DNA of 64,000 bases, taken from the NCBI GenBank assembly GCA_020636215.1, contig JACJYG010000004.1, positions 124,001 to 188,000 on the forward strand, in the 5' to 3' direction. Position numbers and translations under genes: made by a program. How positions within the stretch are numbered: position 1 is the first letter of the stretch; each line of letters starts with the position of its first letter. Positions 28,360 to 37,817 of this stretch are shown here, piece after piece. Source of the stretch: Lewinellaceae bacterium. Lineage in GTDB: Bacteria > Bacteroidota > Bacteroidia > Chitinophagales > Saprospiraceae. The notes below the pieces were generated by a model. The model was not told the DNA's origin, did not search any database, and was given only the letters and a program-made list of their open reading frames with translations.

Positions 28360-29871
28360 CTATTCGGGAAGGATTTCCAATATATATTCCCAGAGTTTTT
28401 CGTAAGGGATGATCTCGATCTCAAAGGTTTGGTTGGCCATTTCGATGGGGATGGCGGCGAGGGCCATATAATCCTCCTCGGCTTTGGACATTGCATCCGC
28501 CCGGCGGAAGGCGTTTTTGGGGATCTGAAGCAGCATCTTCAGGAAATAATTGCTGCGGATGATCTCCTCGTCCCTCAGATAGCGGGTGCGGTATTTATCC
28601 ATGGCCTCTACCCGGTCGATGAGTTCGTCGTATTTTTGGGTAGCGATGCCCAGCAATAGCTCGATGATGAGAATGGGGATGTTCATACCCTGCTTGTCTT
28701 TGGAGAACACCTCCATTTCATTGAGGAATTTTGACAGGCGAAAACTGCTGGCATGTTCTGCTTCGTTGCTTGGTGGGCTCAGTTTTCCGGCGGTTTCCAG
28801 GAAGTAGAGGTAGGCTTCTGATATCTTCCAGGTTTCCTGCACGTTGCCGGGCAATTCCGGGAAATTGGGATGCGCGATGATCTTATTCAGGATCTCCCGG
28901 GCTTTCAGGTATTGCTCGTTGTGAGTGTAGAGCAGGAAGTACAATTCGTAGAGCTTAAACCAGTTGAATTTGCCTTCCTCGAGATATTTCAGGCAATCTT
29001 CGGCAGCCAGCCGGGCCTGATCAAATTCGCGCAACTGGATGTGGCAGATGAACTTTTGGTAGTGGAAAACCTGAAGGGGCACACTGGCGACAAAGCCTTT
29101 CTTTTCGAAAAATGCAATGGCCTGATCACAGACCTGGAGCGTATTCCGGTAATCGTTGACCGCTGTAAAGATGCTCACTTCAATAAGGCGGCCGCAAAGG
29201 TGAAGGTGGTAGGAATTGTACTGCTCCATTGCTGGCTGTACGGCCTTGTGATAAGCCCGGGCCTTTTCCTGGAACTCCGTCTTGGTAGCCTTGCTGTTGA
29301 TGAAGCCGATGCTGAGTTCAATGAAGTACTCTTCGGCGCGGTTTTCCTGAATCCACATCTGCTCATGGGCCTTGAAATCCTCGTTGTACTGCTGATATTT
29401 CTTATAGTCGCCTTCAATGGTGCCGTGAAACAGGCGCAGGGTATGGCAGATATCGACAATCAGTTCGGTGAATTCGTACTTTTTGGCAATCTTCAGCAGC
29501 TTGCGGGCAATGCCTACCGCAGCCGTTCGGGCATTCTTGCCAAACAAAATCTTGGCTGCAGCCCACTCCTTGTAACATTCGTAGTATGCCTTCTGTCGGT
29601 CGGTATAAGAGGCCTGCTTCAGGTCGATGATAAAAAGAGAATTGACCAGCCGGTCTTTCAGGTTTTTGCGCAGCTTCTGAAAACTGGGCGTACTCTTATC
29701 CGCCCCATAAAAATGGGCTGCTGCTTCATCGTCTTCGGAGAAGCTCCCATCTGCGATGAGGTCATAAAACTCCTGCATTTTAGAGGAGCCATCACTGTTG
29801 TCGCCGATCAACTCTACCGAGCGAAGTTTGGTGCGGGTAACAATATTCACAAGGTCTATCAGGTCCCTCAT
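28360..29871 (-). CDS. All-helical, TPR-like protein, 503 aa (paralog of 31396-32910)
   Basis: No function is recognised. The protein starts MRDLIDLVNIVTRTKLRSVE and is predicted helical throughout, with paired-helix repeats resembling TPR or SHNi-TPR (for example YKEWAAAKILFGKNARTAAV; AYLYFLETAGKL). It has no signal peptide and no HTH or catalytic motif that I can see, so it is probably cytoplasmic. It is clearly homologous over its full length to the 504-aa protein upstream (shared SYTDRQxAYYECxKEWAAAK, NDYRNxLxVCD, SKDKxGMNxxIL, EIxPYExLWE). The start is fixed by alignment of the two N-termini. A 46-codon ORF ends 35 bp upstream and the 52-aa peptide ORF follows downstream. I believe related sequences are multi-copy in Saprospiria, but this was not searched. 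Confidence 0.8.
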   Translation of the reverse strand: MRDLIDLVNIVTRTKLRSVELIGDNSDGSSKMQEFYDLIADGSFSEDDEAAAHFYGADKSTPSFQKLRKNLKDRLVNSLFIIDLKQASYTDRQKAYYECYKEWAAAKILFGKNARTAAVGIARKLLKIAKKYEFTELIVDICHTLRLFHGTIEGDYKKYQQYNEDFKAHEQMWIQENRAEEYFIELSIGFINSKATKTEFQEKARAYHKAVQPAMEQYNSYHLHLCGRLIEVSIFTAVNDYRNTLQVCDQAIAFFEKKGFVASVPLQVFHYQKFICHIQLREFDQARLAAEDCLKYLEEGKFNWFKLYELYFLLYTHNEQYLKAREILNKIIAHPNFPELPGNVQETWKISEAYLYFLETAGKLSPPSNEAEHASSFRLSKFLNEMEVFSKDKQGMNIPILIIELLLGIATQKYDELIDRVEAMDKYRTRYLRDEEIIRSNYFLKMLLQIPKNAFRRADAMSKAEEDYMALAAIPIEMANQTFEIEIIPYEKLWEYILEILPE

Positions 29872-29906
29872 ATTCTTAGGTTTTTAGGGTAAAATTTGCA
29901 TTTGCT

Positions 29907-30047
29907 TCAGACAATGAGATCAAAAGCCATTGCCTGGTTCATACTGATAGGCCTTACTACGATAAAAAGAAGCTTAATGTGCGCGAAAGCGGAACTGGAA
30001 AGCATAAAATCCCATCCAATGATCTGTTTACTGGCTGTCTGTTTCAT
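29907..30047 (-). CDS. Possible short ORF, 46 aa, upstream of the 503-aa gene
   Basis: The frame reads MKQTASKQIIGWDFMLSSSA, then a hydrophobic stretch HIKLLFIVVRPI and an end MAFDLIV. The stop lies 35 bp before the 503-aa gene start, so it could be a leader or co-transcribed peptide. No homolog is recognised and no ribosome site is obvious; it may be chance. Confidence 0.25.
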   Translation of the reverse strand: MKQTASKQIIGWDFMLSSSAFAHIKLLFIVVRPISMNQAMAFDLIV

Positions 30048-31167
30048 GATCCTATAATTTGTGCATAAATTACTGGCCGGCCGGCGCCGGAAATCCGGCA
30101 AACGGCATCATCAGATACTCCCTGGTTTCCAATCTGATGCTGTACCCAACACCACAAAGGTATGGCTATTCTGTTTTTAAAGTTTTTGGGATTGGTGGGT
30201 TTATCTGACCGCTGCCACTTGAGTGGTGGGATTGGGAAATATTTGTCAGAATTGACAACTTGAATATAATCCAGCAGTCAATTAAAACAAATAAATAAAT
30301 AATTTACAAATAAATAAAAAAATAATGTCTAATCCTGCTTCACTGGCCTAAAAACAATGTGAGCCGACAAAAAAAAAAGGCTTAAGCTTGCAAAGGGGGA
30401 AGGGGAATCTTCTTAGGGTATTGAAGCTTTAAATGCATCGAACCCGGCTTGCAAGCCTTGCCTTCTTAATTAAACACATACTTCCATAAATTGATAAAAA
30501 TCAACTACTTCGTACTTGTTCTGAATTTTAGAGGAAATAACACCGAGTGGGCTTTCCCGGCAGCAATCATTGTGTGCATATTTGTTTAGGAGGGGGTATT
30601 GCCAAGTAAAAAAACAGGGAACATGGATGGCTTCATCCCCAACCTGGTGCTATTTCCTCATTATTAGTTGCCTCTCTTTATTAGGATCCTCAGTGAAGTA
30701 TTCATTTACAAAGAAACATAGAAATAACTTAAATAGGACAGACAAAAATCGCCAATTCGTACCTCTCACATTTTCATCCAAACAAAGATGACACGAATTT
30801 AAGTTATTCATTATCAATGAATTAACCTTTTTCATAAATCCAATAAACACTTCCACATTGTTTGCCAAAGTGTTTTTCTAAAATATGCATTTGTCTGGTA
30901 TGTATACAAAGCCAAGCGCAAGGCGCGAAGTTATGGCCTATATTGAAGTATGAAGGCAAAACTTCGTGTCTTGCACATAATTTGGAGGCTCTAGAAGCTG
31001 TTTTCAGGATTCACAAATGAAATTGACATGTTGAATTCATCACAATGTACCTCTCTTGGCGAACCAGTGTGCATGGCGCCGGAGTGAAGGAGGGGGGGGG
31101 ACACCTGACAGATATCTATTTACCGGTTGGCGCCACCCCACCTTACGGAGGTAATGAAATTAGGGTA
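30048..31167. other. Intergenic stretch between the helical-protein modules
   Basis: AT-rich and without a gene I can support. It contains several copies of a motif related to TGTGCATAATTTGTT (near 30059, 30571, 30968; also 28179 and 31247 outside the stretch), a homopolymer run of nine G at 31093, and a few short minus-strand frames (24 aa near 30580; a 61-aa frame below 30835 starting MKKVNSLIMNNL) with no recognisable family. Confidence 0.4.
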
Positions 31168-31272
31168 TCATCCTGCCCTGAACCTTTTTCCGGCCATAGG
31201 TACTACTGTATCGATGATGATCACCCCACAGTTTAGCGTTTGTTTTTGTGCATAATTTGTTCTGACTTGCAT
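31168..31272 (-). CDS. Candidate small peptide gene, 34 aa
   Basis: An ATG at 31272 opens a 34-codon frame: MQVRTNYAQKQTLNCG followed by VIIIDTVVPMAGKRFRAG, stop at 31168. It begins 123 bp after the stop of the 504-aa helical protein gene, the same placement as the 52-aa peptide ORF after the paralog. VIIIDTVVP resembles IVNVDIIGP of the other peptides in pattern (hydrophobic-D-hydrophobic-P, basic tail) rather than identity. It could be a chance frame. Confidence 0.35.
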   Translation of the reverse strand: MQVRTNYAQKQTLNCGVIIIDTVVPMAGKRFRAG

Positions 31273-31395
31273 AGTTTGTGCTATTTGTTTGTAAAAAAAA
31301 TTAACCTTGATAATAGCAGACTGAAGCTGCGTCTGGGTTAAAGTGTAAATATGCCTGATACTGATTTTCAGGTTTTTGAAGGGATCAAGCCCCCT

Positions 31396-32910
31396 CTACA
31401 CGTAAACGCGCTCTTCGAGCGAATCCAGGGCAAACTCCCAAAGCTGCTCATACGGTACGATCTCGATCTTATAGGATTGCCGGGCAGATTCCAGCGGCGT
31501 CTTTTTCAGTTTTTCCAGGTAGGGGGCTGCGTGCCGGGCTACCCTGCGCCGATGGAAACTAGCCATAGGTATAGCCAGCAACATTTTGATAAAGTAATAA
31601 GACCGAATCGTATCGTCCTTGCGGAGGTAACGGTTGCAATACTTCTCAATGGCTTCCAGGCGGTCGATGGCCCGGTTGTATTTTTTCTGTTGTATGAGGA
31701 ACAGGGTTTGTATGACGAGGATAGCGACGTTCATACCCCGCTTATCCTTGGAAAATATGGGGGTTTGATTGAGAAACCTGCCCAGGCGAAACTTGTTGAA
31801 GCGTTCTTCGCCCATCGGGAGGCTGATCTTTTCGATGTCTGCTAAATAATAAAGATATGCCTCATAGATGATCCATATTTCCTGGTCATTAGAGGGCAGG
31901 TAGGCAAAGCGCCTATGGGCGGTCACCTTATAGAAAATATCGAAGGCCTCCTGGTACTGCCCGGTCTGCATGGCCAGAGAAAAGTAAAGCTCGTGGTAGC
32001 GGAACCAGTTGACGGACCCTTCTTCGATCAGGGCAATGCATTTTTGAGCCGCCAGCTTACCCTGCAGAAACTGCCGAAGCTGGGAATGGCAAACCAACTT
32101 TTGATAGTACGCGGCCTGCAGCGGGGTATTTGCTTCGTAAGGCTTGGCCTCGAAAAAATCAATCATATCATCACAGACAGCCAAGGCATTGCGATAATCG
32201 TTGACCATTGTAAAAGTCATCAACCGGATCATCGATCCGTAAAGGTGGAGCTGGTAGGAAGAATGTTCTTCCATCGACGCCTTGATCTCTCCGAAATACT
32301 GCAGCGCGAGTTCCTGCAAGCCCTCTTTGGCAGCCTGGTTTTTGACGTAAGGCATCACCAGTTCGCAATAAAACAGTTCCGCCTTGTTTTCAGCAATAAA
32401 CACAGCTTCGTATTCCTGATGCATCTTTTTGTACTCCTCGAATTTCCCCTGATTACCCATACGCGTGCTGTAGTGTAGCCGCAGGATACGCAGCAGGTCG
32501 AGCGTCATCTCCGTGAATTCGTATTTAATGGCATACTTCAAAATGCGTTCACAGATCTCCACACAGGCATCCCAGGCATTTTTGCCCAGTAGTATCTTGG
32601 CCGCAGCCCACTCCTTGTGGCATTCGTAATAGGCGCGCTGGCGGTCAGTATAAGAAGGTTGTTTGAAGTCAATGGAAAAGAGGGTGCTGATCAGCCTTTT
32701 CCTCAGCATTGCCTTCAGCTTACGGTATGGCGTGCTGTTCTTTGCATTCGGGAAAAAATATTCCAGCGCCTCTTTATCGTCCTCCAAATCGTTGTTTACC
32801 AGCTTTTCATAGAACGCAGATACCCGGTTGGCTTTGTTGGTATCCAGCCGTTCGATCGCCTTCAGCTTGTTTTTGCTAACGATGTACACCAATTCTTTAA
32901 GATCCTTCAT
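31396..32910 (-). CDS. All-helical, TPR-like protein, 504 aa (paralog of 28360-29871)
   Basis: No function is recognised. The ATG at 32910 (MKDLKELVYIVSKNKLKAIE) is chosen because it aligns with the start of the 503-aa paralog; an upstream ATG at 32949 would add 13 unaligned residues. The predicted structure is a helical-repeat solenoid with Tyr-rich helices and no signal peptide, HTH or enzyme motif. The two copies are roughly colinear from end to end and lie in the same direction 1.5 kb apart, consistent with tandem duplication followed by divergence. The 34-aa ORF lies immediately downstream. A role as a protein or peptide binding scaffold is inference from the solenoid shape only. Confidence 0.78.
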   Translation of the reverse strand: MKDLKELVYIVSKNKLKAIERLDTNKANRVSAFYEKLVNNDLEDDKEALEYFFPNAKNSTPYRKLKAMLRKRLISTLFSIDFKQPSYTDRQRAYYECHKEWAAAKILLGKNAWDACVEICERILKYAIKYEFTEMTLDLLRILRLHYSTRMGNQGKFEEYKKMHQEYEAVFIAENKAELFYCELVMPYVKNQAAKEGLQELALQYFGEIKASMEEHSSYQLHLYGSMIRLMTFTMVNDYRNALAVCDDMIDFFEAKPYEANTPLQAAYYQKLVCHSQLRQFLQGKLAAQKCIALIEEGSVNWFRYHELYFSLAMQTGQYQEAFDIFYKVTAHRRFAYLPSNDQEIWIIYEAYLYYLADIEKISLPMGEERFNKFRLGRFLNQTPIFSKDKRGMNVAILVIQTLFLIQQKKYNRAIDRLEAIEKYCNRYLRKDDTIRSYYFIKMLLAIPMASFHRRRVARHAAPYLEKLKKTPLESARQSYKIEIVPYEQLWEFALDSLEERVYV

Positions 32911-33321
32911 CCTACTACATTTGCGAATGCATATTTTATGAATTTCCAATAACCCAACAATTAGAACAAGCGCTTAGAGTAATTATTGAGCATTACATGC
33001 CGCGCCATTCAGGCTTTGTGCCCACAGGACGTATTGGCATGCAAATGATCACTCCTTGCTGCCTGAATTAATTAAGTGCGGGATTTGACGGGACTATGAT
33101 CCAACAAGATGACTTCCTTGCCAACTTGGTGGTGTTCATTCGTGTTTGATAAGATCGAATATAGGTAAGAATGAAATTGAAAATTTCATTATATCTAGAG
33201 CAAATATATTAATGAACCACAAAAATAACTACATCCATTGTTTTATTTAATATCATTATGTGATCCTAATTTACGACACTTTTTAAATAATGTTTCGGTT
33301 AATTCTGATTTTTTCCGTCTC
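32911..33321. other. AT-rich intergenic region
   Basis: No gene is seen. The sequence separates the 504-aa gene start from the MITE-like element at 33322 and probably holds the promoter of the 504-aa gene. Two A/T-rich blocks near 33180-33240 give only short frames. Confidence 0.4.
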
Positions 33322-33741
33322 AGAACGTGTTTAAATTTAGAGCTTGTTCAAATTTCGTTTTTGGAGATGAAAATCATTCATTCCTGCCTGCTCGCCAGCT
33401 CGCTGCTGATCTTTATACACAACTTTTAAATGATGCCAGGCCACTGTCCCGTAGGGACAAAATATCGGTAGAACCTGGATTAGCCCAGGTATGCCGTGCC
33501 GTTAGGTACGGAATATTAATTCCTTCCTGCCTCTGGATATTCCGTACCTAACGGCACGGGCAAAAGTAGTCGGCCATTATTTCTACCGATATTAGGTACC
33601 TAAAGGCTCCTATCGCTCTATTTGTTACCTGCCAGTAAAAAATGTGTATAAAGATTAGCTTTCCGGCAGGTAGGCAGGTAGCCGAAGCCCGGCAAAGAGA
33701 GGCGCTCCTATAAGCGAAAGGATTAATTTAAAACACGTTCT
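33322..33741. mobile_element. MITE-like element with nested inverted repeats abutting the hybrid kinase stop codon
   Basis: The terminal inverted repeats are AGAACGTGTTTAAATT (33322-33337) and AATTTAAAACACGTTCT (33725-33741), imperfect by one base. Further pairs are nested inside: CTTTATACAC near 33412 with GTGTATAAAG near 33642; ATATCGGTAGAA (33462-33473) with TTCTACCGATAT (33581-33592); and a perfect 23-bp pair at 33494-33516 and 33537-33559 (CCGTGCCGTTAGGTACGG at its core). No transposase frame fits, so it would be non-autonomous. The right end touches the TGA of the kinase gene at 33741-33743. No clear target duplication is seen. Confidence 0.55.
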
Positions 33742-36632
33742 CAATGTAATCCTACTGCGCTGGGCGGATAACCAAAAGCATCCTTAAAACACTTGGAAAA
33801 ATAGGCCAGGCTATTAAAGCCCACCATAAAAGCTACCTCTGAAGCGTTTCCTGCTCCTTTTTGCAACAAGTCACTGGCCCGCTGCAGCCGCATATCCCGG
33901 ATGACTTCGCTGGGCGACTTACCGCTCAGCGCTTTGAGTTTTCGATGCAACTGGCTACGGCTCAACCCTACCGCATCTGCCAGTTCTGGTACGCCGAAGG
34001 TTTCGTCATCCATATTCTGTTCTACCATAGCCACCACCCGATTCAGGAAAGCTTCCTCCACTGAAGTAATGGCTACTTCAGCAGGCCGGAAGCTCACTTC
34101 CTTGCTGAAGCGTTCGCGCCACCGGCGGCGCTGCTCCAGGAGATTACCAACTCGAAGGCGCAATTCCTCCGCATCAAAGGGCTTCACCAGATAATCATCG
34201 GCCCCTGTCTCCAGGCCCTCCAGTTTATTTTCCCGATCCGCTTTGGCCGTCAACATTACGATGGGGATATGGCTGGTGGCCGCCTGCGCCCGCAAATGCC
34301 GGCATAACTCCACCCCATCCATTTCCGGCATCATCACATCGGTAAGGATCAGGCCCGGAACTTCCCTGGATGCCAACTCCAGGCCCGTCCGCCCCTCCGC
34401 CGCTTCCAATACCCGATAATGGCTACTCAACTGGCCTACAATATATTGCCGAACGTCCGCATTGTCTTCTACCACTAATATCACTTCTTTCAGGGGTCCT
34501 GTAGATACTCGCTCCTTTGGAGCTGATGCTATAGACACTGTCGCATCCATAGAATCGATAGCATCTATGGCATCCACATCATCGGCCGGATCAATATTAA
34601 CCTCCGCATTCGCCGGGAATAAGTCTTTTTGTATTGGCAGCCATACCGTGAATGTCGTTCCCTTTCCTTCTTTGCTTTCTACCTCAATGCGCCCACCATG
34701 GAGTTCCACGAGTTCCTTGGTGAGGGCCAGGCCGATGCCAGAGCCCATGCCCCCCCCGTCCCTTACACGCTCCCTTCGGGGGGGCTGAGGGGGGCTGTAA
34801 AACCGCTCAAAAATGCGCGGCAACTGCTCCGAAGGTATCCCGATCCCATTATCCTGCACCAAAAGCCGCAGGAATCGCCCCTGTTCCACTGTATCTGCTT
34901 TTAGTTCGATCCACCCTTCCTCGGCAGTGAACTTGAAAGCATTGGACAGCAAGTTGGACAGCAACTTTTCCAGCTTGTCACGGTCGAACCAGGCCTGGCT
35001 CAGCGCTTCCGACACCGTAATATCATACTGGATCTGTTTGCGTTCGCCCATGCTCTCGAAGGAATGAGCGATAGCCCGGATGAATTGGCCAGCGTCACCA
35101 AGTTCCAGGTTTAGCCTCATGCGGCCGCCCTCCAGTTTGCTTAAGTCCAGCAGTTGGTTAACCAGGTTGAGCAGGCGCTCGCTGTTGCGCAACATGATGC
35201 GGTAGTATTTTTGCAGGTCTCCTTTGAAACGCCCATGGGCCATGTCTTGCAATGGCCCTTTGATCAGAGTGAGGGGGGTTCGGAACTCATGGCTGATATT
35301 GGCAAAAAAGCTGGACTTGATGCGGTCTAGCTCGCGAAGTTTATCCGCCTCGGCGCGTTGTAGCTCGGCCTGCTGTTTCCGGAGGCTGGCGCGGCTGCGG
35401 GCCCAAAGGGCCAGGGCGGACAAAGCCAGTATGAGCAGGAGAGAAATATAGAGGATGCGGTTACGGCTAGCCCGTTGGAGGCTGAGTTCCAGTTCCTTTT
35501 GCGCCAGCTCACGCCCTTGTTCCGAACTGCGGATCTTATCTTCGCTATCTGCCACTTTCAGCGCCAACTCCTCGTGGAAGAGGCTATCCTGGAGGTTCCT
35601 GAACAATTTGAGGTATTTGAAAGCGTTGGCGTAATCCTGCTTCTGGCTATAGGCATTGGACATATATTCATAAGTGTCTTTCAACAGGGAAGTAATGCCT
35701 TCTCTTTCGGCCAGGGCTACTGCTTTTTCAAACCAGGGTAGCGCTAGTTCTAATTGTCCCATTTCACCGTAAGCACTGCCGAGGTTGGTATAGACCTGCA
35801 CCAGCTTTTCCTTGAAATCCGTCCCTTCCAGCAATTCCAAAGCAGCACGGTAATATTCAATGGCTTTTTTATACTGTTGATGGTTGTGGAAGAAAGAGCC
35901 TATGTTGTTGTCCATAGTTGCAATCCCATAGATATTTCCCATCTGCTCATACATATCCCGGGCCTGCAAATGGTAGGCCATGCGAAGGCTGTCGCTGGGG
36001 GCGACATTGCCCAGGTTGGATAGGGCATTGGCCATGCCGTAGGAATTGCCCAGCTCTTCGAAGCCGTCCAGCGCCTGCTGGTAGTAATAACGCGCCCGTT
36101 CGAAATTTTGCAGCTTCCATTGTACATTGCCCAGGGTATTGCTGGAAAAAGCTACACCTTCCAGGTCGCCGTTCGCTTCGGCTACTTCCAGCGCTTTCAT
36201 GTTGTTGGCTACTGCTCTTTCATAATCGCCTTCATCGAAAGCGGCCGAAGCCATCAGTCCGTAGGCGCTGTTGAGCAGAATGAAATCGTTGGATTCCTGC
36301 CCTAATTCGACAGCCCGTTCCGCCATAGTATAAACGCTGTCGAACTGGCCAGAGTAATAATAACCGGCGGCCAGGTTGTAGCAGGCCCGGCTAAGCCCAC
36401 GGGAGAATTCCAGCCGTTCTGACAAGCGTACCGCTTGTTGCGCGAAATCTCTGCACTGCACCGGGTCCACACTGCGATATGCGGCCGACAACTGATTGAG
36501 TAAGTTGACTTTGTGGGTATCCTGGTTGGCGGCAACGAGGGCCTGCTTCAGGCTGTCCAATGATCCCGATTGGCTAAAAAGGGAAACGACAAGCAGGCAG
36601 GCCAGTAGCATGGCGGGAAATTTGTTCATCAC
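33741..36632 (-). CDS. Hybrid two-component sensor/regulator: TPR, HisKA, HATPase, receiver, AraC HTH (963 aa)
   Basis: A one-protein two-component system. It has an N-terminal signal peptide, TPR units from about 25 to 345 (for example NTLGNVQWKLQNFERARYYY), a transmembrane helix near 393-411, and a coiled coil. HisKA follows with FFANISHEFRTPLTLIKGPL (His448), then HATPase with NLLSNAFKFTAEEG near 560-572, DNGIGIP near 594-600 and GSGIGLALTKELVELHGG near 630-647. The receiver (about 717-832) has phospho-acceptor Asp765 in LTDVMMPEMDG and Lys817. The AraC-type HTH is at about 870-963 (FGVPELADAVGLSRSQLHRK). Family knowledge: it senses in the periplasm and activates transcription after internal phosphorelay; the target is unknown. 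Oddities are a repeat-derived insertion in the ATP lid (about 613-629) and a low-complexity linker DDVDAIDAIDSMDA. The stop codon adjoins a MITE-like element. Confidence 0.93.
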   Translation of the reverse strand: MMNKFPAMLLACLLVVSLFSQSGSLDSLKQALVAANQDTHKVNLLNQLSAAYRSVDPVQCRDFAQQAVRLSERLEFSRGLSRACYNLAAGYYYSGQFDSVYTMAERAVELGQESNDFILLNSAYGLMASAAFDEGDYERAVANNMKALEVAEANGDLEGVAFSSNTLGNVQWKLQNFERARYYYQQALDGFEELGNSYGMANALSNLGNVAPSDSLRMAYHLQARDMYEQMGNIYGIATMDNNIGSFFHNHQQYKKAIEYYRAALELLEGTDFKEKLVQVYTNLGSAYGEMGQLELALPWFEKAVALAEREGITSLLKDTYEYMSNAYSQKQDYANAFKYLKLFRNLQDSLFHEELALKVADSEDKIRSSEQGRELAQKELELSLQRASRNRILYISLLLILALSALALWARSRASLRKQQAELQRAEADKLRELDRIKSSFFANISHEFRTPLTLIKGPLQDMAHGRFKGDLQKYYRIMLRNSERLLNLVNQLLDLSKLEGGRMRLNLELGDAGQFIRAIAHSFESMGERKQIQYDITVSEALSQAWFDRDKLEKLLSNLLSNAFKFTAEEGWIELKADTVEQGRFLRLLVQDNGIGIPSEQLPRIFERFYSPPQPPRRERVRDGGGMGSGIGLALTKELVELHGGRIEVESKEGKGTTFTVWLPIQKDLFPANAEVNIDPADDVDAIDAIDSMDATVSIASAPKERVSTGPLKEVILVVEDNADVRQYIVGQLSSHYRVLEAAEGRTGLELASREVPGLILTDVMMPEMDGVELCRHLRAQAATSHIPIVMLTAKADRENKLEGLETGADDYLVKPFDAEELRLRVGNLLEQRRRWRERFSKEVSFRPAEVAITSVEEAFLNRVVAMVEQNMDDETFGVPELADAVGLSRSQLHRKLKALSGKSPSEVIRDMRLQRASDLLQKGAGNASEVAFMVGFNSLAYFSKCFKDAFGYPPSAVGLH
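34743..34797. repeat. G/C-run repeat inside the kinase ATP-lid coding sequence
   Basis: The plus strand reads CCCCCCCCGTCCCTTACACG then CTCCCTTCGGGGGGCTGAGG then GGGGC, a form typical of intergenic repeats in Bacteroidota. It codes for SPPQPPRRERVRDGGGM between IFERFY and GSGIGLALTKEL, where kinases of this family normally have a short acidic lid. The frame is kept. Confidence 0.6.
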
Positions 36633-36774
36633 AGCGGATATCTACGTTTTTTCTACCTCCTAATTTAGAAAAAAAATTAGAGGTGGCCAGAATAGCTTTT
36701 CTAAACCATTTTGACCCCAACCGTAGGCTTAGTTGATCAAAAACAACGGCCAGTTCAAACCCGCCGTCTCCACA

Positions 36775-36818
36775 ATAGCGAAAGGAGTTGCCTCACTCCG
36801 AGACAACTCCCACGCTAT
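36775..36818. other. Long interrupted hairpin between the cytochrome c and kinase genes
   Basis: ATAGCG (36775-36780) pairs with CGCTAT (36813-36818) and GGAGTTG (36784-36790) with CAACTCC (36804-36810). It lies just downstream of the cytochrome c gene on the minus strand. No T-run follows the stem, so it is not a standard terminator; it may stabilise the 3' end or be a repeat relic. Confidence 0.45.
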
Positions 36819-36857
36819 CATTTGTCGATTTAAAAAAGCCTTCTAAGAGCCTGCCTA

Positions 36858-37817
36858 TTACTCACTGGCTGCCACCTGTGCATTGTTCTCACTCACCGGC
36901 AAAGTCTGAAGGTAAGCCCAGATGGCGCTGACATCCTCATCCGTCAGGATAGTGTATTTCGGCATTCGTGGGCTGAGGCCCGGGCCGTTGGGGCGTTGGC
37001 CGAATCGGACTGCCTGGGCGAACTGCTCTTCGGTCCATTGCCCCAGGCCGTGCTCCGGGTGCATGGTCAGGTTGGCGGAAGGTACAATCACCTCACTACC
37101 CGGGGTGTCTGCGATCGGATTACCCCCGGCAAAATAGCCTACGGAGTTTTCGGGCACGATATTGTCATTGGTTTCGAAGCTGGCGGAGTGGCATTGATAA
37201 CACTGAAAAGCGGCCGTTGCCAGGTATTTCCCATAGGCCACCTCATCGGCCCGGGAAGGCGGCAAGATCGTTACTTCCGCATAGGGTACGGGCTTAAAGG
37301 CCAGGCTCATGACCACCTTCGACAGGAGTGTCGGCTCGTTAGGTGGTTGCATCGTTTCAGAGGGTTGCACGAGTCGGCTGTCGGAACGCAGGAAAGCAAT
37401 GATGCTATGGAGGTCTTCATCGCTCAGGTGGTTGAAATGTAACATAAATGGTGCGATCTGGCCATTGCGCTTCACACCGGTGCGCAACAGGTAGGCCAGT
37501 TCGCCATCCGTATAGTGGCTGATATTCGCTGCCGGATGCTGGGTAATGTTGGGAGCATACCATGTCCCAAAATCTTCGTCTTTTTCCATCAGTGCTCCGG
37601 AAAGTTTTCCATCCTCACCCATATGGCAGATCGTACAGGTTTGGTGCACCAGGTATTCCCCCCGGGCAATGTGGACGGAGTCGAGCTCGACTGTTATATC
37701 CGGCGCATTGACTTCATACGTTGGCAGGCCCCTGAATTGAAAAAAGGCTGCTGCGCCGACGATAAATAATACGATAGCGCCAAAGATAATGGCAAGGATC
37801 TTCAATGCTTTTTTCAT
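36858..37817 (-). CDS. Membrane-anchored dihaem cytochrome c, 319 aa
   Basis: The start MKKALKILAII at 37817 gives an uncleaved N-terminal membrane anchor (about 5-27) and is preferred over upstream frames that run through dispersed-repeat sequence. Two haem c motifs are present: CTICH (61-65) and CYQCH (206-210). Both domains are class I cytochrome c folds; SPRMPKY and an MLHF segment offer axial Met ligands. Family knowledge: such proteins pass electrons in the periplasm, for example to or from dehydrogenases or terminal oxidases. The gene stands alone, with the kinase gene downstream and repeats upstream, so no partner is evident. The C-terminal half resembles the cytochrome subunit associated with alcohol/sorbosone-type dehydrogenases, but that is only inference. 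Confidence 0.88.
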   Translation of the reverse strand: MKKALKILAIIFGAIVLFIVGAAAFFQFRGLPTYEVNAPDITVELDSVHIARGEYLVHQTCTICHMGEDGKLSGALMEKDEDFGTWYAPNITQHPAANISHYTDGELAYLLRTGVKRNGQIAPFMLHFNHLSDEDLHSIIAFLRSDSRLVQPSETMQPPNEPTLLSKVVMSLAFKPVPYAEVTILPPSRADEVAYGKYLATAAFQCYQCHSASFETNDNIVPENSVGYFAGGNPIADTPGSEVIVPSANLTMHPEHGLGQWTEEQFAQAVRFGQRPNGPGLSPRMPKYTILTDEDVSAIWAYLQTLPVSENNAQVAASE

